A stretch of DNA of 64,000 nt from contig NZ_JACXLC010000001.1 of NCBI RefSeq assembly GCF_014705715.1, forward strand, positions 1,408,457-1,472,456, read 5' to 3'. The first letter of the stretch is position 1. Every line of letters starts with the position of its first letter. The notes under the pieces are model-generated. The model did no database searches, had not been told where the DNA came from, and saw only the letters and a list, made by a program, of their open reading frames with translations. Below, one piece after another: positions 16,630-25,747 of the stretch. The position numbers and the translations under genes were made by a program. The DNA is from Erythrobacter rubeus. Its GTDB lineage: Bacteria > Pseudomonadota > Alphaproteobacteria > Sphingomonadales > Sphingomonadaceae.

Positions 16630-17973
16630 CTAGCCTCCGCTTTTCGGCATCAGGTCCAGCGTCGCGGCGGTCATCGCTTCGGTTGCGGTGGCGATCACCA
16701 CCTCGGCATCGGGAGCCCAGAACGGCGAATGCAGGCTGACGAGCTCAACCTCGCCGCGCTGCGCGGCCTCATACCGCTCCAAAGGCACACCGCCGACCCA
16801 GAAGATCAGCGATTCGATGTTGTCAGGGTCCGCCAGGTAGAATTGCCCGAAATCCTCACCGCCCATGACCGGCTGCACTTCCCTGATCCGGTCACCGAAG
16901 CGATCCGCCAGACCAGCCATCACCTGCTCGGTGAACTCGGGGGTGTTGTAGGTCGAAGGCAGATAGGGCTCCTGCACGGTCACGGTCGGTAGCATGTCTT
17001 CTGCGAGCCCCGCGGCCATGGCCTCAGCCTTCGCAATGCGCCTGATCCCGTCGAGCAGCGCCGCGCGCGATTCGGCGCCGTAGGAGCGCACGGTCAGTTG
17101 CAGCTTCGCCTCATCAGGGATGATGTTGTGCTTTGCGCCGGCGAGGAAGCTGCCCACTGTAACAACCGCCGAATCCAGCGGGTTCGTCTCCCGGCTCACC
17201 AGCGTCTGGAGCCGCATCACGATTGAGGAGGCGATCACGATCGGGTCCTTGGTCGTGTGCGGATAGGCACCGTGCCCGCCCACGCCCTTGACCGAGATGT
17301 CCACGCTGTCGACGTTGGCGAGCGCGTATCCCTTGGCATAGCCGATGAAGCCCGCTGGAGCGCCCGCCGCATCGTGGAAGCCCAGCACGTAGTCAGGCTT
17401 CGGGAAGCGTTCGTACAGCCCGTCTTCGAGCATGGCGAGCGCGCCTAGCCCCAATTCCTCGGCGGGTTGCAGGATCATCACCAGCGTGCCCGACCACTCG
17501 TCCCGCCGCTCGGCCAGCAGCTGCGCCGCGCCGACCCACGCGGCCATGTGCGTGTCGTGTCCGCAGGCATGCATGATGCCGCTTTCGACACCGCTCGCGG
17601 GGACACCGCGCGCCTTCGAGGCATAGGGCAGTCCGGTCTGTTCGGTCACCGGCAGGCCATCCATGTCGGCCCGCAGCATCACCGTCGGCCCTTCCCCATT
17701 GCGCATGACGGCGACCACGCCGGTCTGGCCCACACCCTCGGTCACTTCGAAGCCGAGTTCGCGCGCGCGTGCTGCCAGCTTCTTGGCGGTCTCGAACTCC
17801 TGAAAGCTCAGCTCCGGATTGGCATGCAGGTCCTTGTAGACCTCCATCAGCCCCGGTATGTCGGCCATCACCTCGGCGCGGAGCCCATCGCCGCCGTGGT
17901 CGTCCGCCATCGCAGGCGATCCCCATACCACGGCCAGAGCCGCGCCCGCTGTCAGTACCCGTTTCAGCATCAC
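16630..17973 (-). CDS. Exported M20-family amidohydrolase/peptidase
   Basis: A 447-residue metallohydrolase of family M20D (IAA-amino acid hydrolase, hippurate hydrolase and N-acyl amino acid amidohydrolase type). A signal peptide (KRVLTAGAALAVVWGSPAMADD) sends it to the periplasm. Active-site motifs are present: GIMHACGHDTHMAAWVGAA (metal Cys/His ligands), LQPAEELGLGA (catalytic Glu), GGHGAYPHTTKDP in the dimerisation domain, and MGGEDFGQF. Substrates of this group are N-acylated or amide-linked amino acids. It lies downstream of an SLC13 permease on the same strand, 211 bases away; a functional link is possible but not shown. Confidence 0.93.
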   Translation of the reverse strand: MMLKRVLTAGAALAVVWGSPAMADDHGGDGLRAEVMADIPGLMEVYKDLHANPELSFQEFETAKKLAARARELGFEVTEGVGQTGVVAVMRNGEGPTVMLRADMDGLPVTEQTGLPYASKARGVPASGVESGIMHACGHDTHMAAWVGAAQLLAERRDEWSGTLVMILQPAEELGLGALAMLEDGLYERFPKPDYVLGFHDAAGAPAGFIGYAKGYALANVDSVDISVKGVGGHGAYPHTTKDPIVIASSIVMRLQTLVSRETNPLDSAVVTVGSFLAGAKHNIIPDEAKLQLTVRSYGAESRAALLDGIRRIAKAEAMAAGLAEDMLPTVTVQEPYLPSTYNTPEFTEQVMAGLADRFGDRIREVQPVMGGEDFGQFYLADPDNIESLIFWVGGVPLERYEAAQRGEVELVSLHSPFWAPDAEVVIATATEAMTAATLDLMPKSGG

Positions 17974-18183
17974 TCTCTCCCCTTACGTCCAACCCTCGCC
18001 TGCACTCCGTTCGTCGCAGCTGAGGGGCACATGGACCGCGTGTTACACGGTCCTGAAGTCAAAATCCCCATGACCGGAAACGCGCCAATTGATCGATTAA
18101 TTCGATAAAAGAAGCGCGCCGAACCTGTCATCCCACCTATCTGCCACACGTATGCAGGCGTAGGAAAGCGTACCCGCAACCGG

Positions 18184-19983
18184 TCACAAACCGTACCACA
18201 GCACCAGCACGACAGACAGCGCGGTCACCATCAGCGCGACCAGCGGCACGCCCGTGCGAATGTAATCGGCGAAATCATAATTCCCTTCCGCCATGATCAG
18301 CATGTTCGTCTGGTACGCAATCGGCGTCGCGTAACACAGATTGCAGCCGAACAGCACGGCGAGCACAAGCGGCTCAGGCGGCAGGCCCAACTGCGCGGCG
18401 ATACTGAAGGCGATGGGAGTGCCAACCGTCGCCGCGGTGGCATTCGATGCGAAGTTCGTCAGCACCGTCACAAACGCCATGATCGCGGCGAGCACGAGCG
18501 CTGGCGGCAAGACCCCCAGACCTATCGATAACGCTTCTCCCAGCCACGCGGCCGCGCCGCTTTCATCGATGACGCGCCCGATGGCGATACTCGCAGCCAC
18601 CAGCACGATCACCTGCCCCGACAGCGCCCTTCCTACTCGGTCGAACTTCACACAGCCGGTCACGAACATCAGGATCGCCCCCGCCAATGCCGAGATCGCA
18701 ATCGGGAAGATGCCGAAGGACGCGGTAAGTACCGCAAAACCCATGATCACCGCAGACAGCAGCGCTTTCGACCGGCGCGGCAATTCCCGTGCGCCTTCGA
18801 GCATCAGCAGGCTGTCTGCGCGCGCGAAAGCCTGCAGATCGTCCTGCAGGCCCATGACGAGCAGCACGTCGCCTTCCATCATGCGGAGGTCGCCCCCGCC
18901 GGAATACTGGTCCTTCTCGCCCAGCAATCTGTCGGGGCGGTGAATGCCGAGCACGGCGACGCCGTAAAGATCGGCGATGCCCGAAGAGGGCAGCGTCCGC
19001 GTGATCAGGCGCGAATCCGCCGTCACGGTCATCTCGACGACCATGACGTCTTCCCTGCTCGACGAAGCATTGCGCTTGATCCGGTCGAGCACCCAGCTCG
19101 GGGCGAGTTCGCCTTTCAGTTCGCGCACCGCATCTTCGAGCGCTTCGTGCGATCCGGAAATATGCAGCCGCTGCTGCACCTGCATCGGCCCGGTGGGCTC
19201 ACCGTGATAACGGATGCCTTCCGGCAGGACCGTGACCAGTTCCGCCGCGCTCTTGCCGACCAGGCTGCTTTCGCTGCCGAGCCTCAGCCGCGTGTGAAAC
19301 CGCCTGAAATTCTGTTCTGTCTCGACTCGGTTGTCGTCGAGCAGGCGCGGCATGATCAGCCACATATAGGGAAGCGCGACGAGCGCGGCGATAAGCACCA
19401 GCGGCGTGAAATCGAACACGCCGATTTCGCGCATGCCTAGGTCCACCGCGATGGAAACAACCAGAATGTTGGTCGATGTGCCGATAGTCGTCGCCAGCCC
19501 GCCGATCAGCGACGCCGCGTTCAACGGCATGAGCGTCTTCGATGTCGGCAAGGCACCGCGCGCCGCCAGCGCCGCAAAAATCGGGATCATCAAAACCAGC
19601 ACCGGGGTGTTGTTGACGAACATCGACAGCACGAACGCGATCAGCAGCGAAACCAGCAGGCCTAGCTGCAAGTTCATTCTGAACACGCGTTCGAGGATGC
19701 GAGCGGCAGGTTCCAGAGCGCCAGTTACCACCAGCCCCCTGCCCATCACCATCAGCGCGCAAATCGTGATCAGCGCGTAATGGCCGAATCCGCCGAATGC
19801 GAGCGCCAGCCCGTCGATCGGCCGCGTCCCTTCGAGCGGAAAGAAATAGAGGCCGACAGCAATGACCGCGATGGTGAGCAGCGACACGATCTCGATCGAC
19901 ATCCGTCCGCGCACAAAGCCCACGAACATGAGGATGGTGACCACCATTGCGGCGAGTGCATGATAGGATGGAAATTCGATCAT
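18184..19983 (-). CDS. SLC13 family permease with RCK_C (TrkA-C) domains
   Basis: A 599-residue membrane protein. Two membrane halves flank a soluble middle of about 190 residues. The N-half has the conserved FVNNTPVLVLMIPIF and SLIGGLATTIGTSTNILVVSIAV; the C-half has FASNATAATVGTPIAFSIA, the paired SNT/TNT hairpins of the DASS/SLC13 superfamily. Between them are two TrkA_C-like segments (LRLGSESSLVGKSAAEL and MTVTADSRLITRTL), typical of the bacterial YbhI/sulfur-transporter-like branch. Transported substrate (dicarboxylate, sulfate or citrate) unknown. It may share a transcript with the amidohydrolase downstream. Confidence 0.92.
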   Translation of the reverse strand: MIEFPSYHALAAMVVTILMFVGFVRGRMSIEIVSLLTIAVIAVGLYFFPLEGTRPIDGLALAFGGFGHYALITICALMVMGRGLVVTGALEPAARILERVFRMNLQLGLLVSLLIAFVLSMFVNNTPVLVLMIPIFAALAARGALPTSKTLMPLNAASLIGGLATTIGTSTNILVVSIAVDLGMREIGVFDFTPLVLIAALVALPYMWLIMPRLLDDNRVETEQNFRRFHTRLRLGSESSLVGKSAAELVTVLPEGIRYHGEPTGPMQVQQRLHISGSHEALEDAVRELKGELAPSWVLDRIKRNASSSREDVMVVEMTVTADSRLITRTLPSSGIADLYGVAVLGIHRPDRLLGEKDQYSGGGDLRMMEGDVLLVMGLQDDLQAFARADSLLMLEGARELPRRSKALLSAVIMGFAVLTASFGIFPIAISALAGAILMFVTGCVKFDRVGRALSGQVIVLVAASIAIGRVIDESGAAAWLGEALSIGLGVLPPALVLAAIMAFVTVLTNFASNATAATVGTPIAFSIAAQLGLPPEPLVLAVLFGCNLCYATPIAYQTNMLIMAEGNYDFADYIRTGVPLVALMVTALSVVLVLWYGL

Positions 19984-20109
19984 GTCCGGTTCCCGCGATC
20001 TCTCAACTTAAGGCGAGAAGATCAAGCGAATAAAGTCGGATGCTGCGCTTGCCTCGGCAAGGTCGCCGGTCGATGGTGCTTGCAGAGGATTTGAAGGAAG
20101 GCCGCATAA

Positions 20110-21159
20110 ATGAAAGCTCTGGTGTTCAATGGACCGCGCGACATTCGCTATGAAAGCTATGCCGATCCCGAGCTGCGCACCGCCAACAGCGCCATTCTGA
20201 AGGTCGAAAGCTGCTCGATCTGCGGCAGCGATCTGCACATGTATCACGGCGCGCATATCGGCAATACGGAGTACAGCGCGGACGCGCCGAAATTCTGCTG
20301 CGGCCATGAATTCATCGGCGAAGTGGTAGAAACCGGCAGCGATGTTCACACCTTCAAGGTCGGCGACAAGGTGCTCGCGGCGGGCGGCACTGGCTGCGGG
20401 AATTGCCCGCAATGCCTCGTCGGCGATGTACTGGCCTGCCGCGAGGCGACCGCATTCGGCATCGGGCCAACCCTGCAGGGCGGTCAGGCCGAATTCGTGA
20501 ACGTGCCCAATGCGGACGCGACGCTCTATTCGACCGATGGCCTTACGACCGAGCAATCGCTTCTGCTGACCGACGGGATGGCGACTGCATATTTCGGCCT
20601 GACGCGCGCGGAACCGCAGCCAGGCGGGACAGTCGCGGTCATTGGCCTCGGGCCGATTGGGCTGATCGCGGTCGAGCTCGCTCTCCTGCTCGGCGCTTCG
20701 CGGGTGTTCGCGATCGATCCGGTGGCCTCGCGCCGCGATATGGCCGCAGCACTCGGCGCGGAGGTTTACGCCCCCGGCTCCGATCTGACCGCGCAGATCA
20801 TGGACGCAACCGGCCGCGTCGGCGTGCAATCGGTGTTCGAGGCTTCCGGCGCCAAGGGCGCCATCAATTCTGTGCTGCCGCTCGTCGCGCGGCAGGGCAC
20901 GGCCAGCTTTATTGGCATTCCCGAACCCGACGACGCGCTGCCACTGCCGCTTATCCTGTTCAAGAACGTCACCGTGCGCGGCGGGATTTGCGAGGTGCAG
21001 AATATGTGGCCGCATCTGGTCCCGCTGGTCCAGTCGGGTCGGATCAAGTCGGCGGGACTATTCAGCCACTCATTCGACCTCAGCGAAGGGGCGGAGGCGT
21101 ACAAGCTTTTCGACAGCCGCGATGAAGGCGTGATCAAGCTTCGCATCGACGTGAACTGA
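20110..21159 (+). CDS. Zinc-binding alcohol dehydrogenase
   Basis: A 349-residue medium-chain dehydrogenase. The GroES-like catalytic domain has Zn ligands in ESCSICGSDLHMYHG (Cys) and CCGHEFIGEVVETG (His-Glu). The structural zinc lobe TGCGNCPQCLVGDVLAC has its four cysteines. The Rossmann fold follows with VAVIGLGPIGLIAVE near residue 175. The cofactor is NAD(H) or NADP(H); after the second strand the sequence FAIDPVA has Asp, which favours NAD. The substrate is not known. The start follows GAAGGAAGG, and the gene is a single unit ahead of tRNA-Leu. Confidence 0.92.
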   Translation: MKALVFNGPRDIRYESYADPELRTANSAILKVESCSICGSDLHMYHGAHIGNTEYSADAPKFCCGHEFIGEVVETGSDVHTFKVGDKVLAAGGTGCGNCPQCLVGDVLACREATAFGIGPTLQGGQAEFVNVPNADATLYSTDGLTTEQSLLLTDGMATAYFGLTRAEPQPGGTVAVIGLGPIGLIAVELALLLGASRVFAIDPVASRRDMAAALGAEVYAPGSDLTAQIMDATGRVGVQSVFEASGAKGAINSVLPLVARQGTASFIGIPEPDDALPLPLILFKNVTVRGGICEVQNMWPHLVPLVQSGRIKSAGLFSHSFDLSEGAEAYKLFDSRDEGVIKLRIDVN

Positions 21160-21211
21160 CGTAGCAGGAGCAAGGGCGGGCTGGCGCGGCTAGGATACGC
21201 GAAATGCGCTC

Positions 21212-21240
21212 TTGAAGCCGGTGAAGGAGCCAGCTAACAG
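21212..21240 (+). promoter_or_regulatory. Candidate promoter of tRNA-Leu
   Basis: TTGAAG at 21212-21217 (-35) and TAACAG at 21235-21240 (-10) are separated by 17 bases and end 19 bases before the mature tRNA. The fit to sigma-70 is moderate; the placement is right. Confidence 0.45.
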
Positions 21241-21259
21241 CCGCGCTCTGCTCAGGCGT

Positions 21260-21344
21260 GCCCCTGTGGTGGAATTGGTAGACGCGAGCGACTCAAAATC
21301 GCTTTCCTTCGGGAGTGCCCGTTCGAGTCGGGCCAGGGGCACCA
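21260..21344 (+). tRNA. tRNA-Leu (anticodon CAA)
   Basis: The acceptor arms GCCCCTG and CAGGGGC pair over 7 bp, with discriminator A and an encoded CCA. The anticodon loop CTCAAAA sits on the stem GCGA/TCGC and gives anticodon CAA, which reads UUG. There is a long variable arm (CTTTCCTTCGGGAG region), as expected for a class II leucine tRNA, and the T-loop is GTTCGAGTC. Confidence 0.96.
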
Positions 21345-21347
21345 GCT

Positions 21348-22166
21348 TTAGCGCAGACTTCCAGCCAGGATCTTGTGCAGGCGTGAATGCAGCGCATCGT
21401 TGGCCGCGAGCACCTGAGCCGAATGGATCGGATTGGACCGGCCGCGATAATCCGAAACGAAACCGCCGGCTTCGCGCACCAGCAGGCAACCCGCCGCTGT
21501 GTCCCAATCGTTGAGACCGCTCTCCCAGAACCCGTCGAAGCGTCCCTGCGCGACATAGGCCATGTCGAGCGATGCTGCGCCGAACCGGCGAATACCGGCG
21601 ACCTCGGGGCCGATCGCACCGAAGATGCGGCTCCATTCGGCGAAGTCGCCATGCCCCTGAAACGGAATGCCGGTTGCGATCAGCGCCTCGGAAAGCTGGC
21701 GGCGGCCGGATACCCGCAGCCGCGCATCCTGCAGCCAGGCACCGCGTGATTTCTCCGCCCAATAGGTCTCGTCATTGATCGGATGATACACGACCGCGGC
21801 GGTGACTTCGCCCCAGCCTTTGCCATCGAGCCGCGGCTCCTGCACGGCGATGCTGATTGCGAAATGCGGGATACCGTGGAGAAAGTTGGTCGTCCCGTCG
21901 AGCGGATCGACGATCCAGCGCGGCATGCCCTCATCGCCTTCGATCACGCCCGCTTCTTCCATGACGAAGCCCCAGCCGGGCCGCGCCGCCAGCAGTTCAT
22001 CATAGAGCGTGCGCTCGGCGCGCATATCGGCCTTGGACACGAAATCCGCAGGTCCCTTGCGGCTGACCTGCAAGTGCTCGACCTCGCCAAAGTCGCGGCG
22101 CAGGCGGCCACCCGCCTTGCGCGCGGCGCGCTCCATGACGCGGATCAGACCTGAAAACATGCTCAT
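21348..22166 (-). CDS. Inositol monophosphatase family protein
   Basis: A 272-residue Mg2+-dependent sugar phosphatase of the IMPase/SuhB superfamily. The metal-binding motifs are intact: MEEAG near 70, the signature IVDPLDGTTNFLHG near 85, and the second motif LNDWDTAAGCLL near 220. Likely substrate is inositol-1-phosphate or a related sugar phosphate; SuhB also has a moonlighting role in rRNA antitermination. The gene ends 3 bases from the convergent tRNA-Leu and lies 18 bases downstream of efp on the same strand, so co-transcription with efp is likely. A second paralogue is at 61464. Confidence 0.93.
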   Translation of the reverse strand: MSMFSGLIRVMERAARKAGGRLRRDFGEVEHLQVSRKGPADFVSKADMRAERTLYDELLAARPGWGFVMEEAGVIEGDEGMPRWIVDPLDGTTNFLHGIPHFAISIAVQEPRLDGKGWGEVTAAVVYHPINDETYWAEKSRGAWLQDARLRVSGRRQLSEALIATGIPFQGHGDFAEWSRIFGAIGPEVAGIRRFGAASLDMAYVAQGRFDGFWESGLNDWDTAAGCLLVREAGGFVSDYRGRSNPIHSAQVLAANDALHSRLHKILAGSLR

Positions 22167-22184
22167 GCCAAAAACTCCGCGCGC

Positions 22185-22748
22185 TTAGCTCGCTTTCCCG
22201 ACATAGGTCTGTTCGTAGACATCGACCACGATCCGGGTGCCGCTCTCGATGTGCGGCGGGACCATGATGCGAACGCCGTTGTCGAGCACGGCAGGTTTGT
22301 AGCTGGAAGACGCCGTCTGGCCCTTCACCACCGCATCGGCCTCGACGATTTCGGCCTCGACCTGCTGGGGAAGCTCGACGCTGATCGGCTTTTCCTCCCA
22401 CAGCTCCAGCTTCACCTGCATCCCGTCCTGCAGGAACGGGCGGGCATCGCCGAGCAGATCGGAAGGGAGCATGATCTGCTCGTAAGTGTTCTGATCCATG
22501 AACACGAGCATGTCGCCGTCTTCGTAAAGGAACTGGTATTCCTGCGTATCGAGCCGGACTTTCTCGACGCTGTCGGCGCTCCGGAACCGGACGTTGGTTT
22601 TGCGCCCGTCCTGCAGGTTCTTCATCTCGACCTGCATATACGCCCCGCCCTTGCCCGGCTGGGTGTGCTGGATCTTGGCGACTTTCCAGATACCGCCTTC
22701 ATATTCGAGGATATTGCCGGGACGAATGTCGACGCCGCTGATTTTCAT
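22185..22748 (-). CDS. efp: Elongation factor P
   Basis: EF-P rescues ribosomes stalled at polyproline stretches. The 187-residue protein has the three beta-barrel domains: a KOW-like start ([23 protein letters not shown]), the OB domains, and the C-terminal signature [29 protein letters not shown]. The loop [10 protein letters not shown] presents Lys32 at the position beta-lysylated in E. coli. No EpmA or EarP modification gene lies in the window. The ATG at 22748 gives the usual length. Confidence 0.97.
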   Translation of the reverse strand: MKISGVDIRPGNILEYEGGIWKVAKIQHTQPGKGGAYMQVEMKNLQDGRKTNVRFRSADSVEKVRLDTQEYQFLYEDGDMLVFMDQNTYEQIMLPSDLLGDARPFLQDGMQVKLELWEEKPISVELPQQVEAEIVEADAVVKGQTASSSYKPAVLDNGVRIMVPPHIESGTRIVVDVYEQTYVGKAS

Positions 22749-22973
22749 GGGGCCATGTGCCTTTGTATCGGAAGAAACGGCGCGCCGTGTCGCAGGCGCG
22801 CGCGGAAATATGGGATGCGCGCCAATAGCGAAGGCCGCTGCTCTCGGCAAGCATCGCCCGCCCCCGCCGCGCCGCCGCCCGCATTTTCAGCTTGAATTCA
22901 GCCAGCCGGGCCTAAGACGTGGCGCAAATATGCGCGGGACGCTATAAGCGGCCCCGCGGTGAGGGATTCCGAT

Positions 22974-23345
22974 ATGACTTCGAAAAACGTCTTTTTGGCA
23001 GCGGCTCCTGCCGCACTGTTCGCATTGGCGGGGCCTGTCTTCGCACAGACCGCACCGTCCGGCTCACCCGGCGGGATGCTGCGCACGATGCCGCACGGCA
23101 TCTATCAATGCACCCTGCCCGGCGACGCTGCGGGAGCGGCCTACGAAACCGTCGAGGAAGAAGGATTCTCGATCGGTCCGGCGTCCAGCTACACCAGCCC
23201 GGAAGGACGCGGTACCTACATCATGCGCGGCAATACGCTGACCTTCACGCGCGGCCCGAAGAAGGGTGAACAGTTCGAACGCGTGGGGACGAACCAACTG
23301 AAGCGCGGCAAACTGCGCTGCACACGCCTCGGCGGGACGGGCTGA
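22974..23345 (+). CDS. Small secreted protein of unknown function
   Basis: A 123-residue protein starting at the ATG at 22974, with GAGGGA at the right distance. A clear signal peptide (FLAAAPAALFALAGPVFAQ, likely cut after VFA) leads a mature domain of about 95 residues with two cysteines (YQCTLPGD and KLRCTRLG) that could form one disulfide. The middle (FSIGPASSYTSPEGRGTYIMRGNTLTFTRGPKKGEQFERV) looks like a small beta structure. No family recognised. It is divergent from efp. Confidence 0.78.
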   Translation: MTSKNVFLAAAPAALFALAGPVFAQTAPSGSPGGMLRTMPHGIYQCTLPGDAAGAAYETVEEEGFSIGPASSYTSPEGRGTYIMRGNTLTFTRGPKKGEQFERVGTNQLKRGKLRCTRLGGTG

Positions 23346-23567
23346 TTAATCTTCAGGAACTGAGCCCTCGCCAGGCGGAGTGAACTCTGGCACCTCAACC
23401 GGCCTGTCCCCATCAACCGAATTCGCATCCAACGAAACCGGTGCAGCCTCATTGCCGCCTTGTCGTTCGTCTGCCATTTCCAGCAGCGAACTGCCAAAAA
23501 CGATCCAGACTATCGATGTTAGCGTCGCAGTGACGACGATCGTGAGCAAGCGGTCGAAGAATTTCAT
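23346..23567 (-). CDS. Small membrane-anchored protein of unknown function (73 aa)
   Basis: A 73-residue protein with one N-terminal transmembrane segment (LLTIVVTATLTSIVWIVFGSSLL) and an acidic, proline-containing tail (EVPEFTPPGEGSVPED) likely in the periplasm. GGAG lies 3 bases before the chosen ATG at 23567; the long upstream in-frame extension looks non-coding. Its stop codon directly abuts the convergent secreted-protein gene. It is divergent from trkH. No known family. Confidence 0.6.
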   Translation of the reverse strand: MKFFDRLLTIVVTATLTSIVWIVFGSSLLEMADERQGGNEAAPVSLDANSVDGDRPVEVPEFTPPGEGSVPED

Positions 23568-23757
23568 CCGCTCCGAATAGCCTGCGCGCAGGGTTCGGTC
23601 ACGCGGCCTTTCAACCAACACGTCCGTAACCCACCGGGAACCTTGCCGGCGTTGAGCGGTTTTTTTGGCTGCTCCTCCCAATAAGGGCAATCGATTTGTG
23701 CGACCTCCGTCAAGCTTTTGACCTTTCGGTAGAAATCGATCGAAGAAGGCGAAGACC

Positions 23758-25077
23758 CTGCAAAACCCGACACGCCTAATCCCGGTTCTGTTCCTTGCGA
23801 CGATTGCGCTGGGCACCCTCCTGCTCCTGCTACCGATTGCCCGCGCGGAAGAAGGCGGCGCGCCGTTCATGACCGCGCTTTTCACCGCGACTTCGGCAGT
23901 GGCAGTGACCGGCCTGATCGTCGTTGACACGCCGACCTATTGGACCGGTTTTGGTCAAGGGGTAATCTTGTTCCTGTTCCAGATCGGCGGCTTCGGCATC
24001 ATGACCGCCGCCACGCTGCTGGGTCTCGTCGCGGGCCGCACATTCGGTTTGAAAGACCGCATGGCGACGCAGATCGAGCGCAGCCGACTCGATATTGGCG
24101 ACGCCAAATCGGTGCTCAAACTCGTGCTCGCCATAACTCTGGTGGTCGAAGCAATCGTCACAGCGATCCTGACCCTCCGGCTGAGACTGGCCTACGATTA
24201 CGATTGGGGATCGGCGCTTTGGAACGGCCTTTTTCAAGCTGTAAGCGCTTTCAACAACGCGGGGTTTTCGACTTATTCGGACAGCCTGATGGGTTTTCAA
24301 AGCGATGCAATCATCCTCGCACCCATCATGATCGCTGTTATTATCACCGCGCTCGGCTTCCCGGTCATGCAGGAATTGCGCGAGCGCCCTTTCGAATTCG
24401 AACGGTGGACGCTCCATTCTAAAATCACGGTGACGGGCACGGTCGTGCTCCTGCTTGCAGGCTGGCTCGGAATGATGGCTGCAGAATGGACCAATCCGGA
24501 AACGCTCGGACCAATGCAATTGGGCGAAAAGGCGCTCAATGCTGCGTTCCATTCGGTGATGCCGCGCACTGCCGGGTTCAACAGCCTCGACGTTGGTAGC
24601 TTCCGCGATGAAACGCTGATGGGCAATTACCTGCTCATGTTCATCGGAGGCGGCAGTGCCGGGACTGCTGGCGGTATCAAGATTACGACATTCGTGCTGA
24701 TCCTGGCGATTGTCGTATCCGAAGTGCGCGGCCAGCGCGACGCCGTGTTGTTCGGTCGGCGTGTTCACCAGGACGTCGAACGTCAGGCGCTCTCCGTGGT
24801 GGTTCTAGCGCTGCTGCTCATCGCGGTTGCCACCTCGATCCTTCTTGCGATCACACCGCATTCTTTGCGCGATATCTTGTTTGAAACGGTCTCGGCGTTT
24901 TCGACCGTCGGTCTTTCCACCGGGATCACCGGCGAACTGCCCGTTCTTGGCCAGTTGGTCATCATCGTCCTGATGTTCGTAGGCCGGGTCGGAACAATCA
25001 CCGTCGCAACGGCACTAGCGCTCGGAGCAGCGCGGCGCCCCTATCGCTATCCTGAGGAGAACCCCATTGTCGGCTGA
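23758..25077 (+). CDS. trkH: Potassium uptake membrane subunit TrkH/KtrB, probable CTG start
   Basis: The K+-translocating subunit. Four M1-P-M2 repeats with filter-like loops are visible: FTATSAVAVTGLIVVD, FQAVSAFNNAGFSTYS, FHSVMPRTAGFNSLD and FETVSAFSTVGLSTGI. The coding frame extends upstream of the first ATG (23869), since NPTRLIPVLFLATIALGTLLLLLPIAR is the conserved first helix. No ATG, GTG or TTG exists in that frame after the stop at 23719. The CTG at 23758 has AGAAGG 8 bases before it and gives 439 residues, a normal size. A 1-base frameshift from a TTG near 23718 is the alternative. The gene overlaps trkA by 11 bases. Confidence 0.9.
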   Translation: MQNPTRLIPVLFLATIALGTLLLLLPIARAEEGGAPFMTALFTATSAVAVTGLIVVDTPTYWTGFGQGVILFLFQIGGFGIMTAATLLGLVAGRTFGLKDRMATQIERSRLDIGDAKSVLKLVLAITLVVEAIVTAILTLRLRLAYDYDWGSALWNGLFQAVSAFNNAGFSTYSDSLMGFQSDAIILAPIMIAVIITALGFPVMQELRERPFEFERWTLHSKITVTGTVVLLLAGWLGMMAAEWTNPETLGPMQLGEKALNAAFHSVMPRTAGFNSLDVGSFRDETLMGNYLLMFIGGGSAGTAGGIKITTFVLILAIVVSEVRGQRDAVLFGRRVHQDVERQALSVVVLALLLIAVATSILLAITPHSLRDILFETVSAFSTVGLSTGITGELPVLGQLVIIVLMFVGRVGTITVATALALGAARRPYRYPEENPIVG

Positions 25078-25735
25078 TAAACGCAAACCCATCCTCGTCA
25101 TCGGATTGGGCCGGTTCGGCCAAGCGGTGGCGAAATCCCTGAAGCGTATGGGTCACGAGGTCCTGGGCGTCGATTGCAACCCGCAAAGCGTCCAGGCGAT
25201 GGCAGATACGCTTACTCAATGTGTGGAAGCCGACACCACCGACACTGAAACGCTCCGCCGCTTGGGTGTCGAGGATTTCGAAGCGGCCGTCGTCGGGATC
25301 GGCAGCGATATCGAGGCGAGCGTGCTGACTACCCTCGCCCTGTCAGATCTCGGCGTGACGCAAATCTGGGCAAAAGCGGTCAATGACAACCACGGCCGCA
25401 TTCTCGATCGCACAGGCGCGACGAACATCGTCTATCCCGAGGCACGCATGGGTGAACGCGTAGCGCATATCCTGAGCGGGAAGATGATCGACTACATCGA
25501 ATTCGATGATGACTTCGCCATTGCCAAGCTGGCCGCGCCAAAGGACATCGCCGAAAAGACACTCGGTCAAAGCGCGATCAGGACGCATCACGGTATCACC
25601 GTAGTGGGTGTTAAAAGCCCGACCAAAGACTTCGAATACGCGCAGCCGCATACCATGATCGAGCTGGGTGATCTGCTGATCGTGTCGGGCACGCGGCAAA
25701 ATGTCGAACGCTTCGTGGCCGCAGCAAGCGGTTGA
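25067..25735 (+). CDS. trkA: Potassium uptake regulatory subunit TrkA/KtrA
   Basis: A 222-residue cytoplasmic RCK protein that gates TrkH. The RCK_N Rossmann fold is at the start (ILVIGLGRFGQAVAKSLKRMGHEVLGVDCN), and the RCK_C domain follows (about 140-222). The single RCK unit is the KtrA arrangement, rather than the double unit of E. coli TrkA. I use the TTG start at 25067 because GAGGAG lies about 8 bases upstream and no ATG is available near the conserved start. The overlap with trkH indicates one operon. Confidence 0.92.
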   Translation: MSADKRKPILVIGLGRFGQAVAKSLKRMGHEVLGVDCNPQSVQAMADTLTQCVEADTTDTETLRRLGVEDFEAAVVGIGSDIEASVLTTLALSDLGVTQIWAKAVNDNHGRILDRTGATNIVYPEARMGERVAHILSGKMIDYIEFDDDFAIAKLAAPKDIAEKTLGQSAIRTHHGITVVGVKSPTKDFEYAQPHTMIELGDLLIVSGTRQNVERFVAAASG

Positions 25736-25747
25736 GCGCGAAGCTGG

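Noticed and set aside
18092-18106. ATCGA-TTAAT-TCGAT inverted repeat upstream of the amidohydrolase
   Set aside because: Only 5-bp arms in AT-rich sequence; too short to claim as an operator.
21348-22166. Recent duplication of the IMPase gene with that at 61464
   Set aside because: The two proteins share only the superfamily motifs and differ in length and context; they are old paralogues in separate branches.
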